From contig JAWLGK010000013.1 of the NCBI GenBank assembly GCA_041685115.1, forward strand, positions 1 through 64,000: a stretch of 64,000 bases of DNA, in the 5' to 3' direction. Below the pieces are notes generated by a model. The model was given only the letters and a program-made list of their open reading frames with translations. It was not told the origin of the DNA and did no database searches. Each line of letters begins with the position of its first letter. Within the stretch, counting starts at the first letter, position 1. Below are positions 7,259 through 19,091 of this stretch, in pieces. Made by a program: the position numbers and the translations under genes. This DNA comes from JALOAT01 sp041685115. Its GTDB lineage: Bacteria > Pseudomonadota > Gammaproteobacteria > Thiohalomonadales > Thiohalomonadaceae.

Positions 7259-10200
7259 TCAACCGTTGGACGCCCTGGTGGTCGCGCTGTCAATGTAAGT
7301 CGCGAGGATCGCCTGCAAAGGCTTCGGTACGGCAATACCATGCCCTTGAGCGTAATCTACGCCGACCGATTCGAGGGCCTTGATGACTTCTTCGTTCTCG
7401 GCGAACTCGCCGATGGTCTTCAGGCCGAGCACGTGGCCGACCTGGTTGATGGATTCGACCATCGCCCGATCGACGCGATCCTCGACCATGTCCTTCACGA
7501 AGCTGCCGTCGATCTTGAGGAAATCCACCGGCAGGTTCTTCAGATAACCGAACGACGACAGGCCCGCGCCGAAGTCGTCCAGCGCAAAAGAACAGCCCAT
7601 GCCGCGCAACTCGCTGATGAATCGCGTCGCGCGCGACAGATTGGCGATGGCCGCGGTCTCGGTCACTTCGAAACACACGCTTTCGGGCGGGATGCCCGTG
7701 GTGTTGAACAGCTGAACCACGAACTCCAGGAAATGATCGTCACACAGCGACTGCCCCGACACGTTGATGGCGCAGTCCACCGGCGGGAACGCCAACGGCC
7801 CCTGGGCGTCGCGCAGCATCATGAACGTGGTGCGAATCACCCAGCGGTCCAGTGTCGGCATCAGGTTATATCGCTCGGCGGCCGGGATGAACGCACCCGG
7901 CGGAATAACCTGACCGCTCTCGTCCTGCATGCGGATGAGGACTTCGTAGTGGGCGATGACCCGCTCAGCGTCCAGATGCACCACGGGCTGGGCATACAGC
8001 AGGAAACGGTTTTCGTCGAAGGCCGCCGAGAGGCGATGCACCCACTCCATTTCTCCGTGGCGCTGTGCCACGGCGTGGTCATCCGGCTGATAGACGTGAA
8101 TACGGTTGCGCCCGCGATCCTTGGCGATGTAACAGGCGGCATCGGCGGCAGCCAGCACGTCCGCCAGATTACCGCTATCCGCCTCGATGGGCACCACACC
8201 GATGGAGACGCCGATTTCGAAGGTCTTGTCTTCCCACGCGAAGCGGAAGTCGCGCACGGCTTGGCGTAACGCCTCGGCGATGCTCACAGCCCTGTCGACC
8301 AGACAGTGTTCCAGCAGCGCGCCAAACTCGTCACCGCCCAGCCGCGCGAGGATGTCGTTCTCACGCAGGCGTCCCTGCATCAGCGCAGCGAGCTGTTGCA
8401 GCAGTTCGTCACCGGCCTTGTGGCCGCAGGTATCGTTGACGACCTTGAACTGATCCAGGTCCATGTAGAACAGTACGTGCGGACCGCCACCGGCCATGGC
8501 ACTGCGAATGGCATCCTCCAGGCGGCGTTCGAAGCGCCCGCGGTTATACAACCCGGTGAGCATGTCGTGGCTCGCCTGATATCTGAGCTGGCGCGCCATG
8601 CCCATCACTTCGGTGATGTCATGCAAAGCCAGCACGACCCCGACCAGATGGCCGAAGCGATCGCGCATGGGCGCCGCGACGATCTTCAGGTGGAAGCGCG
8701 TGCCGTCCGGCTGGGTCAGCAGCCCCTCGTCCGCGTGCACCACGCCCGTATCGCGCCGCAGGCACAACTTCACCAGATCCCCGAGGGCATCACCTGTGGC
8801 CTCATCGACGAGCTTGAGGACTTCCAGGTAGTGCCGCCCGATAACCTGGCCGTCCACCGCAAGCAGGCGCTCCGCGATGGGGTTGAGATACTGGATGCGT
8901 CCATGTTCGTCGGTGGTCACCACACCGTCGCCGATGGACTGCAGGGTGACCAGCGCGCGTTCCTTCTCCTGGAACAGGGCCTCCCGTGCGCGTTTGAGTT
9001 CAGTGATGTCGCGCACTGTGCCTTCAACCCCCAGGATCACGCCGTCGTCACGACTGAGGTACTGAGCGTTCACCGCCACGCCAACGGTGTGGGCGTCACG
9101 ATGGCGCAATACGAGTTCGTAGTTGCGCACCGCGCCGCCGCGGGCATCCAGATCGGAAAGGAAGGTGTCGTAAAGCCGCGGGTTGGCCAGCAGGGCGGCC
9201 ACGCGCTTGCCGGTCAGCTCGTGCGTGTCGTAGCCGAGCAACGACTCCGCAGAGCGGGATATGAAGGTAATCCGGCCCTCGTTGTCGGTGCGGTAATAGG
9301 TATCCTGCATGTTCTCCAGGATGCGGTTCAGCTCACGCAAAGCCTCGCGCGTCTGCTGCTCTGCAACGGCGCGGGCGGAGACATCGCTCACCACGCCCTG
9401 CATGCGCACGGGGCCATAGGCGGCATCGCGCACTACCTCCGCCTCGTCGTGCAGGTTGTGCACGCTACCGTCCGCCAACAGCACGCGGAATTCCATGTTA
9501 AACACGCCGGTACGCTGGAGCGCGGCCTCGACGGCGCGCTGGTAGGCGGAGCGATCCTCCGGATGCAAGGCATTGAGAAACAGCTGGCGGGTGATCCTGA
9601 TGCCCGTGGGTAGCCCAAACAAACGACAGGCCTCATCGGAAAGCTGCATGTCGCCGCTGCGCAAGTCCCACTGCCAGTTGCCGAATCCGGCAATGCGTTG
9701 TGCCGCGTTCAAGCGGTTGTTGGATTCGGAAAGGTCATGTACCAGCGACGCGTTGGTGAGGCCCAGTGCGACGCTGTTGAGCACCGCCCGATGGGAAAGC
9801 TGCGCCGCAATGATGAGCGTACCTGCATAGAGCAGGACCAGCGTCCCAAGCAATACGTGCGCCTCGTCGCCAAGCCACAGCAGGCGAATGCCGATGGGCA
9901 GCGTCGCCGGCAGAACGTACGCTACGCTGCCCAGGCGAAGCGAGGATTGCGGAACGACAGTGGACGCGGACATGCCCGCCAACACCATGATGAGCATGGC
10001 CTGGTGGGCAATCGAATCGACGGGGAACAGGAAGCTGGCGGCGCCGATACCGAAGATCGCACCCGATGCGAAGGCGCCGAAAACATAACGCGCCTCCCAG
10101 CGTGGCTCGCCCTGGCTCGCCGGGTTCCGGCGCCACGCCGCCACCATGGCGAGCCGTGCGACGTACACGGCGACGGCCACCAGCGCCCACGTCCAGAGCA

Positions 10201-10348
10201 TGATGCGCTCGACGACGGAACCGAGCAGTAACGGAACGAGCAGCACCACCAGCATGGCGCCGACCATGGCGGCCGGCGCCTGCTGGTAGACCAGCTCGAT
10301 CTGCCTCCGCTTGAGCGCTGGGGAAATGTCCGCAGCAGATTCCGACAT
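7259..10348 (-). CDS. Membrane PAS-GGDEF-EAL cyclic-di-GMP protein
   Basis: This 1029-residue signalling protein has an N-terminal membrane region of several helices (about residues 30-195) and three PAS-like domains (about 210-330, 340-455 and 465-580). A GGDEF domain follows, with an intact GGDEF signature near residue 670, then a C-terminal EAL domain (about 770-1015). The EAL signature reads EVLIR. The downstream motifs DDFGAG, the lysine in FLKIDG, and GEFAENEEV remain, so phosphodiesterase activity is plausible, as is cyclase activity. It lies 22 bases downstream of argG on the same strand. Confidence 0.93.
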   Translation of the reverse strand: MSESAADISPALKRRQIELVYQQAPAAMVGAMLVVLLVPLLLGSVVERIMLWTWALVAVAVYVARLAMVAAWRRNPASQGEPRWEARYVFGAFASGAIFGIGAASFLFPVDSIAHQAMLIMVLAGMSASTVVPQSSLRLGSVAYVLPATLPIGIRLLWLGDEAHVLLGTLVLLYAGTLIIAAQLSHRAVLNSVALGLTNASLVHDLSESNNRLNAAQRIAGFGNWQWDLRSGDMQLSDEACRLFGLPTGIRITRQLFLNALHPEDRSAYQRAVEAALQRTGVFNMEFRVLLADGSVHNLHDEAEVVRDAAYGPVRMQGVVSDVSARAVAEQQTREALRELNRILENMQDTYYRTDNEGRITFISRSAESLLGYDTHELTGKRVAALLANPRLYDTFLSDLDARGGAVRNYELVLRHRDAHTVGVAVNAQYLSRDDGVILGVEGTVRDITELKRAREALFQEKERALVTLQSIGDGVVTTDEHGRIQYLNPIAERLLAVDGQVIGRHYLEVLKLVDEATGDALGDLVKLCLRRDTGVVHADEGLLTQPDGTRFHLKIVAAPMRDRFGHLVGVVLALHDITEVMGMARQLRYQASHDMLTGLYNRGRFERRLEDAIRSAMAGGGPHVLFYMDLDQFKVVNDTCGHKAGDELLQQLAALMQGRLRENDILARLGGDEFGALLEHCLVDRAVSIAEALRQAVRDFRFAWEDKTFEIGVSIGVVPIEADSGNLADVLAAADAACYIAKDRGRNRIHVYQPDDHAVAQRHGEMEWVHRLSAAFDENRFLLYAQPVVHLDAERVIAHYEVLIRMQDESGQVIPPGAFIPAAERYNLMPTLDRWVIRTTFMMLRDAQGPLAFPPVDCAINVSGQSLCDDHFLEFVVQLFNTTGIPPESVCFEVTETAAIANLSRATRFISELRGMGCSFALDDFGAGLSSFGYLKNLPVDFLKIDGSFVKDMVEDRVDRAMVESINQVGHVLGLKTIGEFAENEEVIKALESVGVDYAQGHGIAVPKPLQAILATYIDSATTRASNG

Positions 10349-10370
10349 GCGCTCTCTCCAGCGCCTCGTC

Positions 10371-11582
<1,212 letters not shown>

Positions 11583-11599
11583 GAATGCTCCGCTCGTGG

Positions 11600-11627
11600 A
11601 AAAAGCCCGCGGACACGTCCGCGGGCT
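11600..11627 (-). terminator. Rho-independent terminator after the motY-like gene
   Basis: AGCCCGCGGAC at 11604-11614 and its exact complement at 11617-11627 form an 11-bp GC-rich stem. On the minus strand a run of five T follows (complement of 11600-11604). It lies between the stop of the MotY-like gene and the start of argG. It should end the former's transcript, unless it acts as an attenuator for argG. Confidence 0.75.
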
Positions 11628-11700
11628 GGAATCAGGAGGGAAAGTATACCCGAGGCGGCGCGCCGATTCCGCAGTCTTGGCTGGCGTCGGAGTCCCAGGC

Positions 11701-12561
11701 TCAGCGGCTGAGGGTGATGTCGACCCGGCGGTTGTGGGCGCGGTCCTTGGCGGTGCGATTGCTGATGAGGGGCTGGCGCTCGCCCAGGTATTCCACCTTG
11801 AGGCGATGCTCCTCGACACCGCGCAGGCTCAGGTAGTCCTTCACCGCCTTGGCGCGGCGCTCGGACAACCTGAGGTTCTGACGGCGGAACCCCACGCTGT
11901 CGGTGTGTCCGCGCACCAGCACCTGCTGGACGGAACTGTCCGCCCGCAGATATTCGGCCAGGTCGTCGAGTTGCCGGCGCATGGCCGGCGTGAGCGTGCT
12001 GCTGGCGAAGTCAAAATGCACCGTGTTAGTGCGCATGTCGTTGAAATCGTAGGGCAGCAACTGATGCATGCAGGCATGGAAGGTATCCAGCGCCTTGCGC
12101 AGGTTGACGGCGGAGACCTCCACCACCACCCGGTCGCGCCCGTCGGCCCAATCCTTGTAACTGACGGTAGGAAACAGGCCCTGCTCCAGGTCGGCGAGCA
12201 GGCGCCGCGCCATGGCTGCCGGCAACACCAGCGGCAACTCACCACGGGCCAGCGACACGGCTCCGATGTCGCGGCGCAGACTGGCATGCATCCAGGTGGG
12301 CGGGACCGAGGCCAGTTCCGCCGCCGACTCCGCCGGCGCCCCGCGATGGACGCGCAGTTCGAAACGCAGGTCCTGCTTGACGCGTTGCACGAACGTGGCG
12401 GACCCGTACTGGGGGATCACCTGACTCAGGCGGCATTCCAGACGCGAACTGGCCACCTCCCAGGCGGCCTCGTGGAGCGCGGCGCCATAGCGCAACTCCC
12501 CCGCGTCCACTCGGAAGGACAACAGAAAAACCGCCGGTAATAATCGGATAATGGGTTTCAT
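11701..12561 (-). CDS. motY: MotY-like OmpA-family protein
   Basis: The protein has 286 residues. A signal peptide ends near residue 20 (FRVDA/GELRYG). The N-terminal half resembles the MotY-specific domain of sodium-type flagellar motors: WEV..SRLECRLSQVIPQYGSATF near residues 34-58, then FPTVSYKDWADGRD. The C-terminal half (about 175-285) is an OmpA-type peptidoglycan-binding domain with VRGHTDSVG and NRRVDI. MotY forms the T ring around the motor. No other flagellar gene is nearby, so the motor role is inferred from sequence alone. A terminator follows the stop. Confidence 0.75.
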   Translation of the reverse strand: MKPIIRLLPAVFLLSFRVDAGELRYGAALHEAAWEVASSRLECRLSQVIPQYGSATFVQRVKQDLRFELRVHRGAPAESAAELASVPPTWMHASLRRDIGAVSLARGELPLVLPAAMARRLLADLEQGLFPTVSYKDWADGRDRVVVEVSAVNLRKALDTFHACMHQLLPYDFNDMRTNTVHFDFASSTLTPAMRRQLDDLAEYLRADSSVQQVLVRGHTDSVGFRRQNLRLSERRAKAVKDYLSLRGVEEHRLKVEYLGERQPLISNRTAKDRAHNRRVDITLSR

Positions 12562-12761
12562 GCATGCGTGTCCCTGCGGTTGTCATCGGCACGTCCCACA
12601 GAATCTTTAACGGCACCGGTCCTGAGGGCCCGCCAAGGCGCCAAGAATGACAAGGACCTGCGTCTGAGCAAACTCATGCGTCTCAGGGTTCGGTGATACC
12701 TCTCAGGCTTGCCCGGCCCCTGCGACTTGAGACAGCGTGACCGCGCAGGCAAAATGCGCGC

Positions 12762-14597
<1,836 letters not shown>

Positions 14598-14887
14598 GCC
14601 CAGGTGAAGCAGGCAGACAAGCCGGCTTCAAGACCTTCGAAACCCGTTCAGGTCCGCCCCCATTCGCCCTCGCCCCGGGCGCTCCAAGCAGCCCGCCCGC
14701 TTACCCCCGTCGCTATCCCAAATGACCTGCCGGCGCCACCACGTGGGCGCTTCAATTCCTGCTAGGCTCTGAACGCCAAAAAAGGCCCGGGGCACGCATC
14801 CGGAATAACCCTATAAATATAGTGTTTTTAACTTGCACGGACGGCGCGGCAGGACACCGCGGCGTCCAAACCACATGCGAGGGCAAC

Positions 14888-15139
14888 ATGACCATCAACC
14901 CGACCAGCCTCAACAAGGCCATCATCTACGGTGCAGCGAGCGGTGCGCTTTATTACCTGCTGTTCTTGAACATGGACAAGACCATCGAGTGGGCCACGCT
15001 CACGCGCGAAGGCCAGAAACTCTACTTCTTGATACCCGTCATCATCCCTTGTGTGTTTTCCCTCGTGCACGGCGCCTTCACGGCCTACTTCTGGGACGCG
15101 CTGGGCATGAAACCGGCCACGCAGAACAACATGAAATAA
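14888..15139 (+). CDS. Small membrane protein coupled to a TauE/SafE permease
   Basis: This 83-residue protein begins at ATG 14888 after a GAGGG-type ribosome-binding site. Two hydrophobic segments (about residues 10-27 and 43-66) suggest two membrane helices. I do not recognise a named family. It ends 12 bases before the start of the TauE/SafE permease, so the two are probably translated together, and it may be a small partner of that transporter (inference). An AT-rich promoter-like stretch (TATAAATATAGT, near 14812) lies upstream. Confidence 0.75.
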   Translation: MTINPTSLNKAIIYGAASGALYYLLFLNMDKTIEWATLTREGQKLYFLIPVIIPCVFSLVHGAFTAYFWDALGMKPATQNNMK

Positions 15140-15151
15140 AGGGTGGCCGTC

Positions 15152-16243
15152 ATGATGGATTCAATCAGCTTCATCGAACTCAATGCGTTCAACGTCACCC
15201 TGCTGTTCATCGTCGGTTTCATCGGCGGCATGGTGAGCGGCTTCATCGGCTCGGGCGGCGCATTCGTGCTCACACCTGCCATGATGACCCTGGGTGCACC
15301 GGGCATCGTTGCCGTGGCCTCCAACATCGCCCACAAGTTTCCCAAGGCCATCGTCGCCGCCCTCAAGCGCCACAAGTACGGCCACGTGGATTGGAAGCTG
15401 GGCATCATCATGGGCATCTTCGCCGAGCTCGGCATGCTCGCGGGCAAGATCGTGATGAGCGGCATCAAGGACACTTACGGCGATACCGGAACGAGCCTGT
15501 ATGTGTCCTTTATCTTCGTCGTCGTATTGGCCGTCGTCGGCGGCTTCGTGCTGCGCGATGCCTACAAGATGTACCGGGCCGAACAGGCCGGTGCCGACGT
15601 TCACGAACACAAAAAGACCCGCCTCGCGCGGTGGGTACAATCGGTGCGCATTCCGGGCACCATGATGTATTTCAGCAGCCTCAAGGCCGAGGTCTCGGTG
15701 CTGTTCATCGTCCCGCTCGGCTTCGCCACCGGCGCACTCGCCTCCACCATTGCGGTGGGCGGTTTCATCGGCGTGCCCGGCATGATGTACGTGCTGGGCG
15801 CCCCGGCGCTCATGGCCTCCGCCACCGAACTGGTGATCGCCTTCGTCATGGGCCTCGGCGGTACGCTGCTGTATGCCTGGGACGGCGTGGTCGACGTGCG
15901 CCTCGCCATGATCATCCTGGCCGGCTCGCTGTTCGGCGTGCAGCTCGGCGCCATCGGCACCACCTATGTGAAGGATCACACGGTGAAGCTGGTGATGGGC
16001 GTCATCATGATCACCGTGCTGTTCAGCCGCTTCTTCTACATTCCCGGCTACCTGTCGGAGCTCGGCCTGATGGCCCCCATCACCGACAGCACACGCGACC
16101 TGCTCAAGGCCGTCGGCGACGGGACCCTCGCGCTTGCGCTGCTGCTCGGGGCGGTGATCATCCTGGGCGCGCTCCTCAAGGGCATGGCCGCGCACCGCAA
16201 ACGGCACGAACAGCTGGCCATGGCCGACGGTATCGAGGAATAG
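15152..16243 (+). CDS. TauE/SafE family anion permease
   Basis: The protein has 363 residues from ATG 15152; a GTG at 15143 is also in frame. It has about eight or nine membrane segments with the glycine-rich repeats of the TauE/SafE family, VGFIGGMVSGFIGSGGAFVL near the N-terminus and a second copy, GGFIGVPGMMYVLG, in the middle. Family members export sulfite, sulfoacetate or related anions. The long cytoplasmic loop (around residues 135-170) is typical of the larger subfamily. It follows a small membrane protein and is followed by a terminator-like hairpin. Confidence 0.88.
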   Translation: MMDSISFIELNAFNVTLLFIVGFIGGMVSGFIGSGGAFVLTPAMMTLGAPGIVAVASNIAHKFPKAIVAALKRHKYGHVDWKLGIIMGIFAELGMLAGKIVMSGIKDTYGDTGTSLYVSFIFVVVLAVVGGFVLRDAYKMYRAEQAGADVHEHKKTRLARWVQSVRIPGTMMYFSSLKAEVSVLFIVPLGFATGALASTIAVGGFIGVPGMMYVLGAPALMASATELVIAFVMGLGGTLLYAWDGVVDVRLAMIILAGSLFGVQLGAIGTTYVKDHTVKLVMGVIMITVLFSRFFYIPGYLSELGLMAPITDSTRDLLKAVGDGTLALALLLGAVIILGALLKGMAAHRKRHEQLAMADGIEE

Positions 16244-16250
16244 GTTTTCG

Positions 16251-16282
16251 CCGCCGCCCGTCCCGCAGGAACCGGGCGGCGG
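16251..16282 (+). terminator. GC-rich hairpin after the TauE/SafE gene
   Basis: CCGCCGCCCG (16251-16260) and CGGGCGGCGG (16273-16282) form a perfect 10-bp stem with a 12-base loop, seven bases after the permease stop. Only two T follow, so termination would be weak or factor-assisted. Confidence 0.5.
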
Positions 16283-16361
16283 TTAACATTCCTGAGAAAC
16301 GTCTGCGCTCTGCCGCACCCGTTTTGCTACGCTTGGGGGCGTCTCCCACCGCCCCCCACCC

Positions 16362-16943
16362 ATGGATCTCCCCGCACTTATCCAGCAGTACGGCAATGCG
16401 ATGGTGTTCGCCGGCACCTTCTTGGAAGGCGAGACTGCGCTCATCCTGGGCGGCTACGCCGCACATAAAGGCTATCTCGCCTTGCCCGCAGTTATAGGCG
16501 CAGCCTTCGCCGGCGCCCTGCTGGGGGATCTGCTGTGCTTTTTTCTCGGCCGCTATTGGGGCGACCAACTCCTCGCCCGTGCGCCGCACCTGCACGCCCG
16601 TGCCGACAATTTCCGCGCGCTCCTGCACCGCCACCACGTCATGCTCATCCTGGGCCTGCGTTTCCTCTATGGCCTGCGCACCGCCGGCGCCCTGGCCATC
16701 GGCATGAGCGGCATCCCGCCCGTGCGATTCCTGCTGCTGGTGCTCGTTTCCGCTGCGGCGTGGTCGATCGGCGTGGGCTTTGCCGGATATCTGCTGGGCA
16801 GCATGGTCACCCGCGTGCTCGCAGACATCCGCCTCTACGGCCCGTGGGCGGCGGCGGCCATGGTGCTGCTTGCCGTAACCGTGTGGCTGGTGCACTGGCG
16901 CCTTGCTGCCGCGCGTGCGGGCAAGAGCGAGCGCGTCCCGTAG
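16362..16943 (+). CDS. DedA family membrane protein
   Basis: The 193-residue protein has about five hydrophobic segments. The DedA (SNARE-associated/VTT) signature is visible: FLEGETALILGGYAAHKG near residues 22-40, then GDLLCFFLGRYWG and LRFLYGLRTAGALAIGMSG. DedA proteins are lipid scramblase/flippase-like and several act in undecaprenyl-phosphate recycling. The start ATG at 16362 gives MDLPALIQQYGN. It converges with norD, and a palindromic repeat lies between. Confidence 0.9.
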   Translation: MDLPALIQQYGNAMVFAGTFLEGETALILGGYAAHKGYLALPAVIGAAFAGALLGDLLCFFLGRYWGDQLLARAPHLHARADNFRALLHRHHVMLILGLRFLYGLRTAGALAIGMSGIPPVRFLLLVLVSAAAWSIGVGFAGYLLGSMVTRVLADIRLYGPWAAAAMVLLAVTVWLVHWRLAAARAGKSERVP

Positions 16944-16969
16944 TGGGCACGACCTGCAAAGCAACAAAC

Positions 16970-17089
16970 GGCCCAACGCAGCGACACAGAGACGCGGCGA
17001 TCGCAGCGGGATGGCGGGCAGAAGTGGTTGCCGCTTGAAAGCCTTTCATCGCTGCGTTCTCTGCACCCTCGGCGTATCCGCGTCTTGAG
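16970..17089. repeat. Imperfect palindromic repeat between dedA and norD
   Basis: The left arm (16970-17000) contains CCCAACGCAGCGACACAGAGACGCGG. The right arm (17051-17089) contains GCGTTCTCTGC and CGGCGTATCCGCGTC units, roughly its reverse complement. It belongs to the CAGAG/CTCTG subtype and sits between convergent genes. Confidence 0.65.
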
Positions 17090-17093
17090 GGAA

Positions 17094-18932
17094 TCACGCC
17101 CCGGTGAGCCGGGCGTACAGCTGGGGCAGGCGGGTCGGCAGCTCCTGCGGTCGACGAATGATGGCAAAGCCGTCGGCGCCGAACAGATGTGGCAGATAAC
17201 CGGCCGCCTCGCGGTCGATGGTGATGCAGAACGGGAACAGACCGCGGCGACGCGCCTCGCGCACGGCCTCGCGCGTGTCTTCGATACCGTAGCGGCCTTC
17301 GTAGCGGTCCAGGTCGTTGGGCTTGCCGTCCGTGAGGATCAGCAGCAGTCGCCGCTCGGCGCCCTGGGTTTCCAGCAGATCACTGGCGTGACGGATGGCG
17401 GCGCCCATGCGGGTGTAATAACCGGGACGGATGGCCGCGATGCGCCCGCGCACGGCGGCGTCGTAGGTTTCGGCAAAGCCCTTGATGGCGTGAAAGCGTA
17501 CGTGCTGGCGCCGCCTGGAGGAAAAGCCGTAGATGCCGAGACGATCGCCGGCCGTGCTGAGCGCCTCGGCGAACAGGAACAGGCTGTCGCGGATCACGTC
17601 GATGACGCGCTCGGTGTCGTTGACGGCGGCGTCTGTGGACAGGGACAGGTCGGCCAGCAGCAGACAGGCAAGATTGCGGTCATGGACACGTAGCGAGCGG
17701 TAAAGACCCTGCTCCGCGGTATCGCGGCCGGCGCGGCGATCGGCGGTGAAATGCAGATAGGCATCCAGGTCGGGCTCGGTGCCTTCGGGCTGAGCCCGGA
17801 ACCAGCGCCGCGACTGCGCCAGCGCCTCGAACTGACCGCGTACCCGGCGGGCGAGGCGCCGCAGGTGCGCCGGCAATTCGCACGGGCTGGCATCGCGGGC
17901 CAGCAGCGGTTGCACCAGACAGTGATTGGGCAATAGCACGCCGCGCCGGTAGTCCCACTCGGGCAATGCGATGGGACCGGACAACGGCAGGTCATCGTAA
18001 TCGGCGGCGGGCAGGTCCAGGTCGAAGCGCACCTTGTTGGCGATGGCGCGCCCGTCCCGCGCCACACTCATCACCTCCATGTCGTCGGCGGTGCGCTCGG
18101 CGTCATCGCCGTCGTCCTCGTCGGTGGTCCGGTCCACCTTGACGTATTCGGCCCAGCTGAAAATGGCCTCCAGGCGCGCCGCGAGCAGGCCGTCCTTGCC
18201 GTCGGGCATGTCCACGCGCTCGGCACGGCGGCGGCGCTTATCGTGCGTATCGCGGCTGTTGCCGTCGTGTTGATCCTCATCCTCGTCGTGCTCCGCCGTG
18301 GCGGCCACAGGGGTGGCGAGCGGCGGCGCAGGGTGAAGCCAGAGCGGAACCGGATGCACCGGCCGCGGCGATGGCGGCAACGCATCCACCGCGCCGGGAT
18401 CGCGCAGTGCGGCGCGGATCGCGCGCTCGGCGTCCGCTTCCGCGGCGGGTAGTTCATCCGGGGAGGGACGCAGCGCGAGATGGGCGTCCACCAGATCGAG
18501 ATAGCGGCGGCGCAAGCCGGGAAAGCGTTGCAGGAGTTGCCTGACCGAGGATTGGCTGTCCACCAGCCAGTCCTGCCCCTCCGCCGGCGGTGACACCGCC
18601 GCCAGCGCCGCCAGCCACAAATACAGCTCGCGGTTGAGCCGCTGCTGTGGAAAGCATGCGATGGCGGTGGGCAGCCGCAGGGTTTCGCCGTCACGCCAGG
18701 CCAGCTCCACCTGCCGCCCGCTGCCCGCAACGCGTTGCAGCCAGCGACGGCGCGCATGGTGGGTGGTGGCGGTCGCGGCCTCGATGCGCAGCCCGCCACT
18801 CCCGCCGAGGGCGCGGAACATCACGCCCGCTGCGGGACGAATCCCCTCAAGCGTCACCGCCGCTTCGGGGAAGCGGTCGTCAGCAGCGCGGGTAACCAGG
18901 CGGTGCCACAACTTGCCGACCATTTCTTCCAT
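17094..18932 (-). CDS. norD: NorD, VWA-domain activator of nitric oxide reductase
   Basis: The start is ATG 18932 (MEEMVGKLWHRLVTRAADD), preceded by GGGAGAA; an upstream in-frame ATG lies in repeat DNA and is less likely. The 612-residue protein ends in a von Willebrand A domain with a MIDAS-like DLSLST motif and LILTDGKPNDLD. An acidic, Asp/Glu-rich stretch lies in the middle. NorD works with the MoxR-type ATPase NorQ to mature or activate the NorCB reductase, probably by metal insertion. It is the last gene of the norEFQ-polyferredoxin-norD unit. Confidence 0.92.
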   Translation of the reverse strand: MEEMVGKLWHRLVTRAADDRFPEAAVTLEGIRPAAGVMFRALGGSGGLRIEAATATTHHARRRWLQRVAGSGRQVELAWRDGETLRLPTAIACFPQQRLNRELYLWLAALAAVSPPAEGQDWLVDSQSSVRQLLQRFPGLRRRYLDLVDAHLALRPSPDELPAAEADAERAIRAALRDPGAVDALPPSPRPVHPVPLWLHPAPPLATPVAATAEHDEDEDQHDGNSRDTHDKRRRRAERVDMPDGKDGLLAARLEAIFSWAEYVKVDRTTDEDDGDDAERTADDMEVMSVARDGRAIANKVRFDLDLPAADYDDLPLSGPIALPEWDYRRGVLLPNHCLVQPLLARDASPCELPAHLRRLARRVRGQFEALAQSRRWFRAQPEGTEPDLDAYLHFTADRRAGRDTAEQGLYRSLRVHDRNLACLLLADLSLSTDAAVNDTERVIDVIRDSLFLFAEALSTAGDRLGIYGFSSRRRQHVRFHAIKGFAETYDAAVRGRIAAIRPGYYTRMGAAIRHASDLLETQGAERRLLLILTDGKPNDLDRYEGRYGIEDTREAVREARRRGLFPFCITIDREAAGYLPHLFGADGFAIIRRPQELPTRLPQLYARLTGA

Positions 18933-18972
18933 CGTCTTCTCCCGGTTGGGACACGAGCAAAAATCGAAAAAG

Positions 18973-19084
18973 CCCAACACAGAGGCGCAGAGACACAGAG
19001 GGCAGAGAGTGAGAACAGATCAGGTGCCACTCACCGGGCGCGTTTCGTTGCGTTTTTCTGTGGTCTCTGCGTCTCTGTGTTGGG
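18973..19084. repeat. Palindromic repeat, CAGAG subtype, inside the nor operon
   Basis: CCCAACACAGAGGCGCAGAGAC (18973-18994, shown only as a key motif) and its inverted partner at 19063-19084 match at 21 of 22 positions. The spacer is about 68 bases. The element separates the polyferredoxin gene from norD, which are otherwise in one operon. Confidence 0.8.
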
Positions 19085-19091
19085 TTCCAAC

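Noticed and set aside
8306..9613. Long plus-strand frame opposite the GGDEF-EAL gene
   Set aside because: It is antisense to clear PAS and GGDEF domains; high-GC third positions make such mirror frames common, and the sequence matches no family.
12600..12660. Possible extra copy of the palindromic repeat (CGCCAAGGCGCCAAGAATGAC)
   Set aside because: Only one arm resembles the family and no complementary partner was found before recQ.
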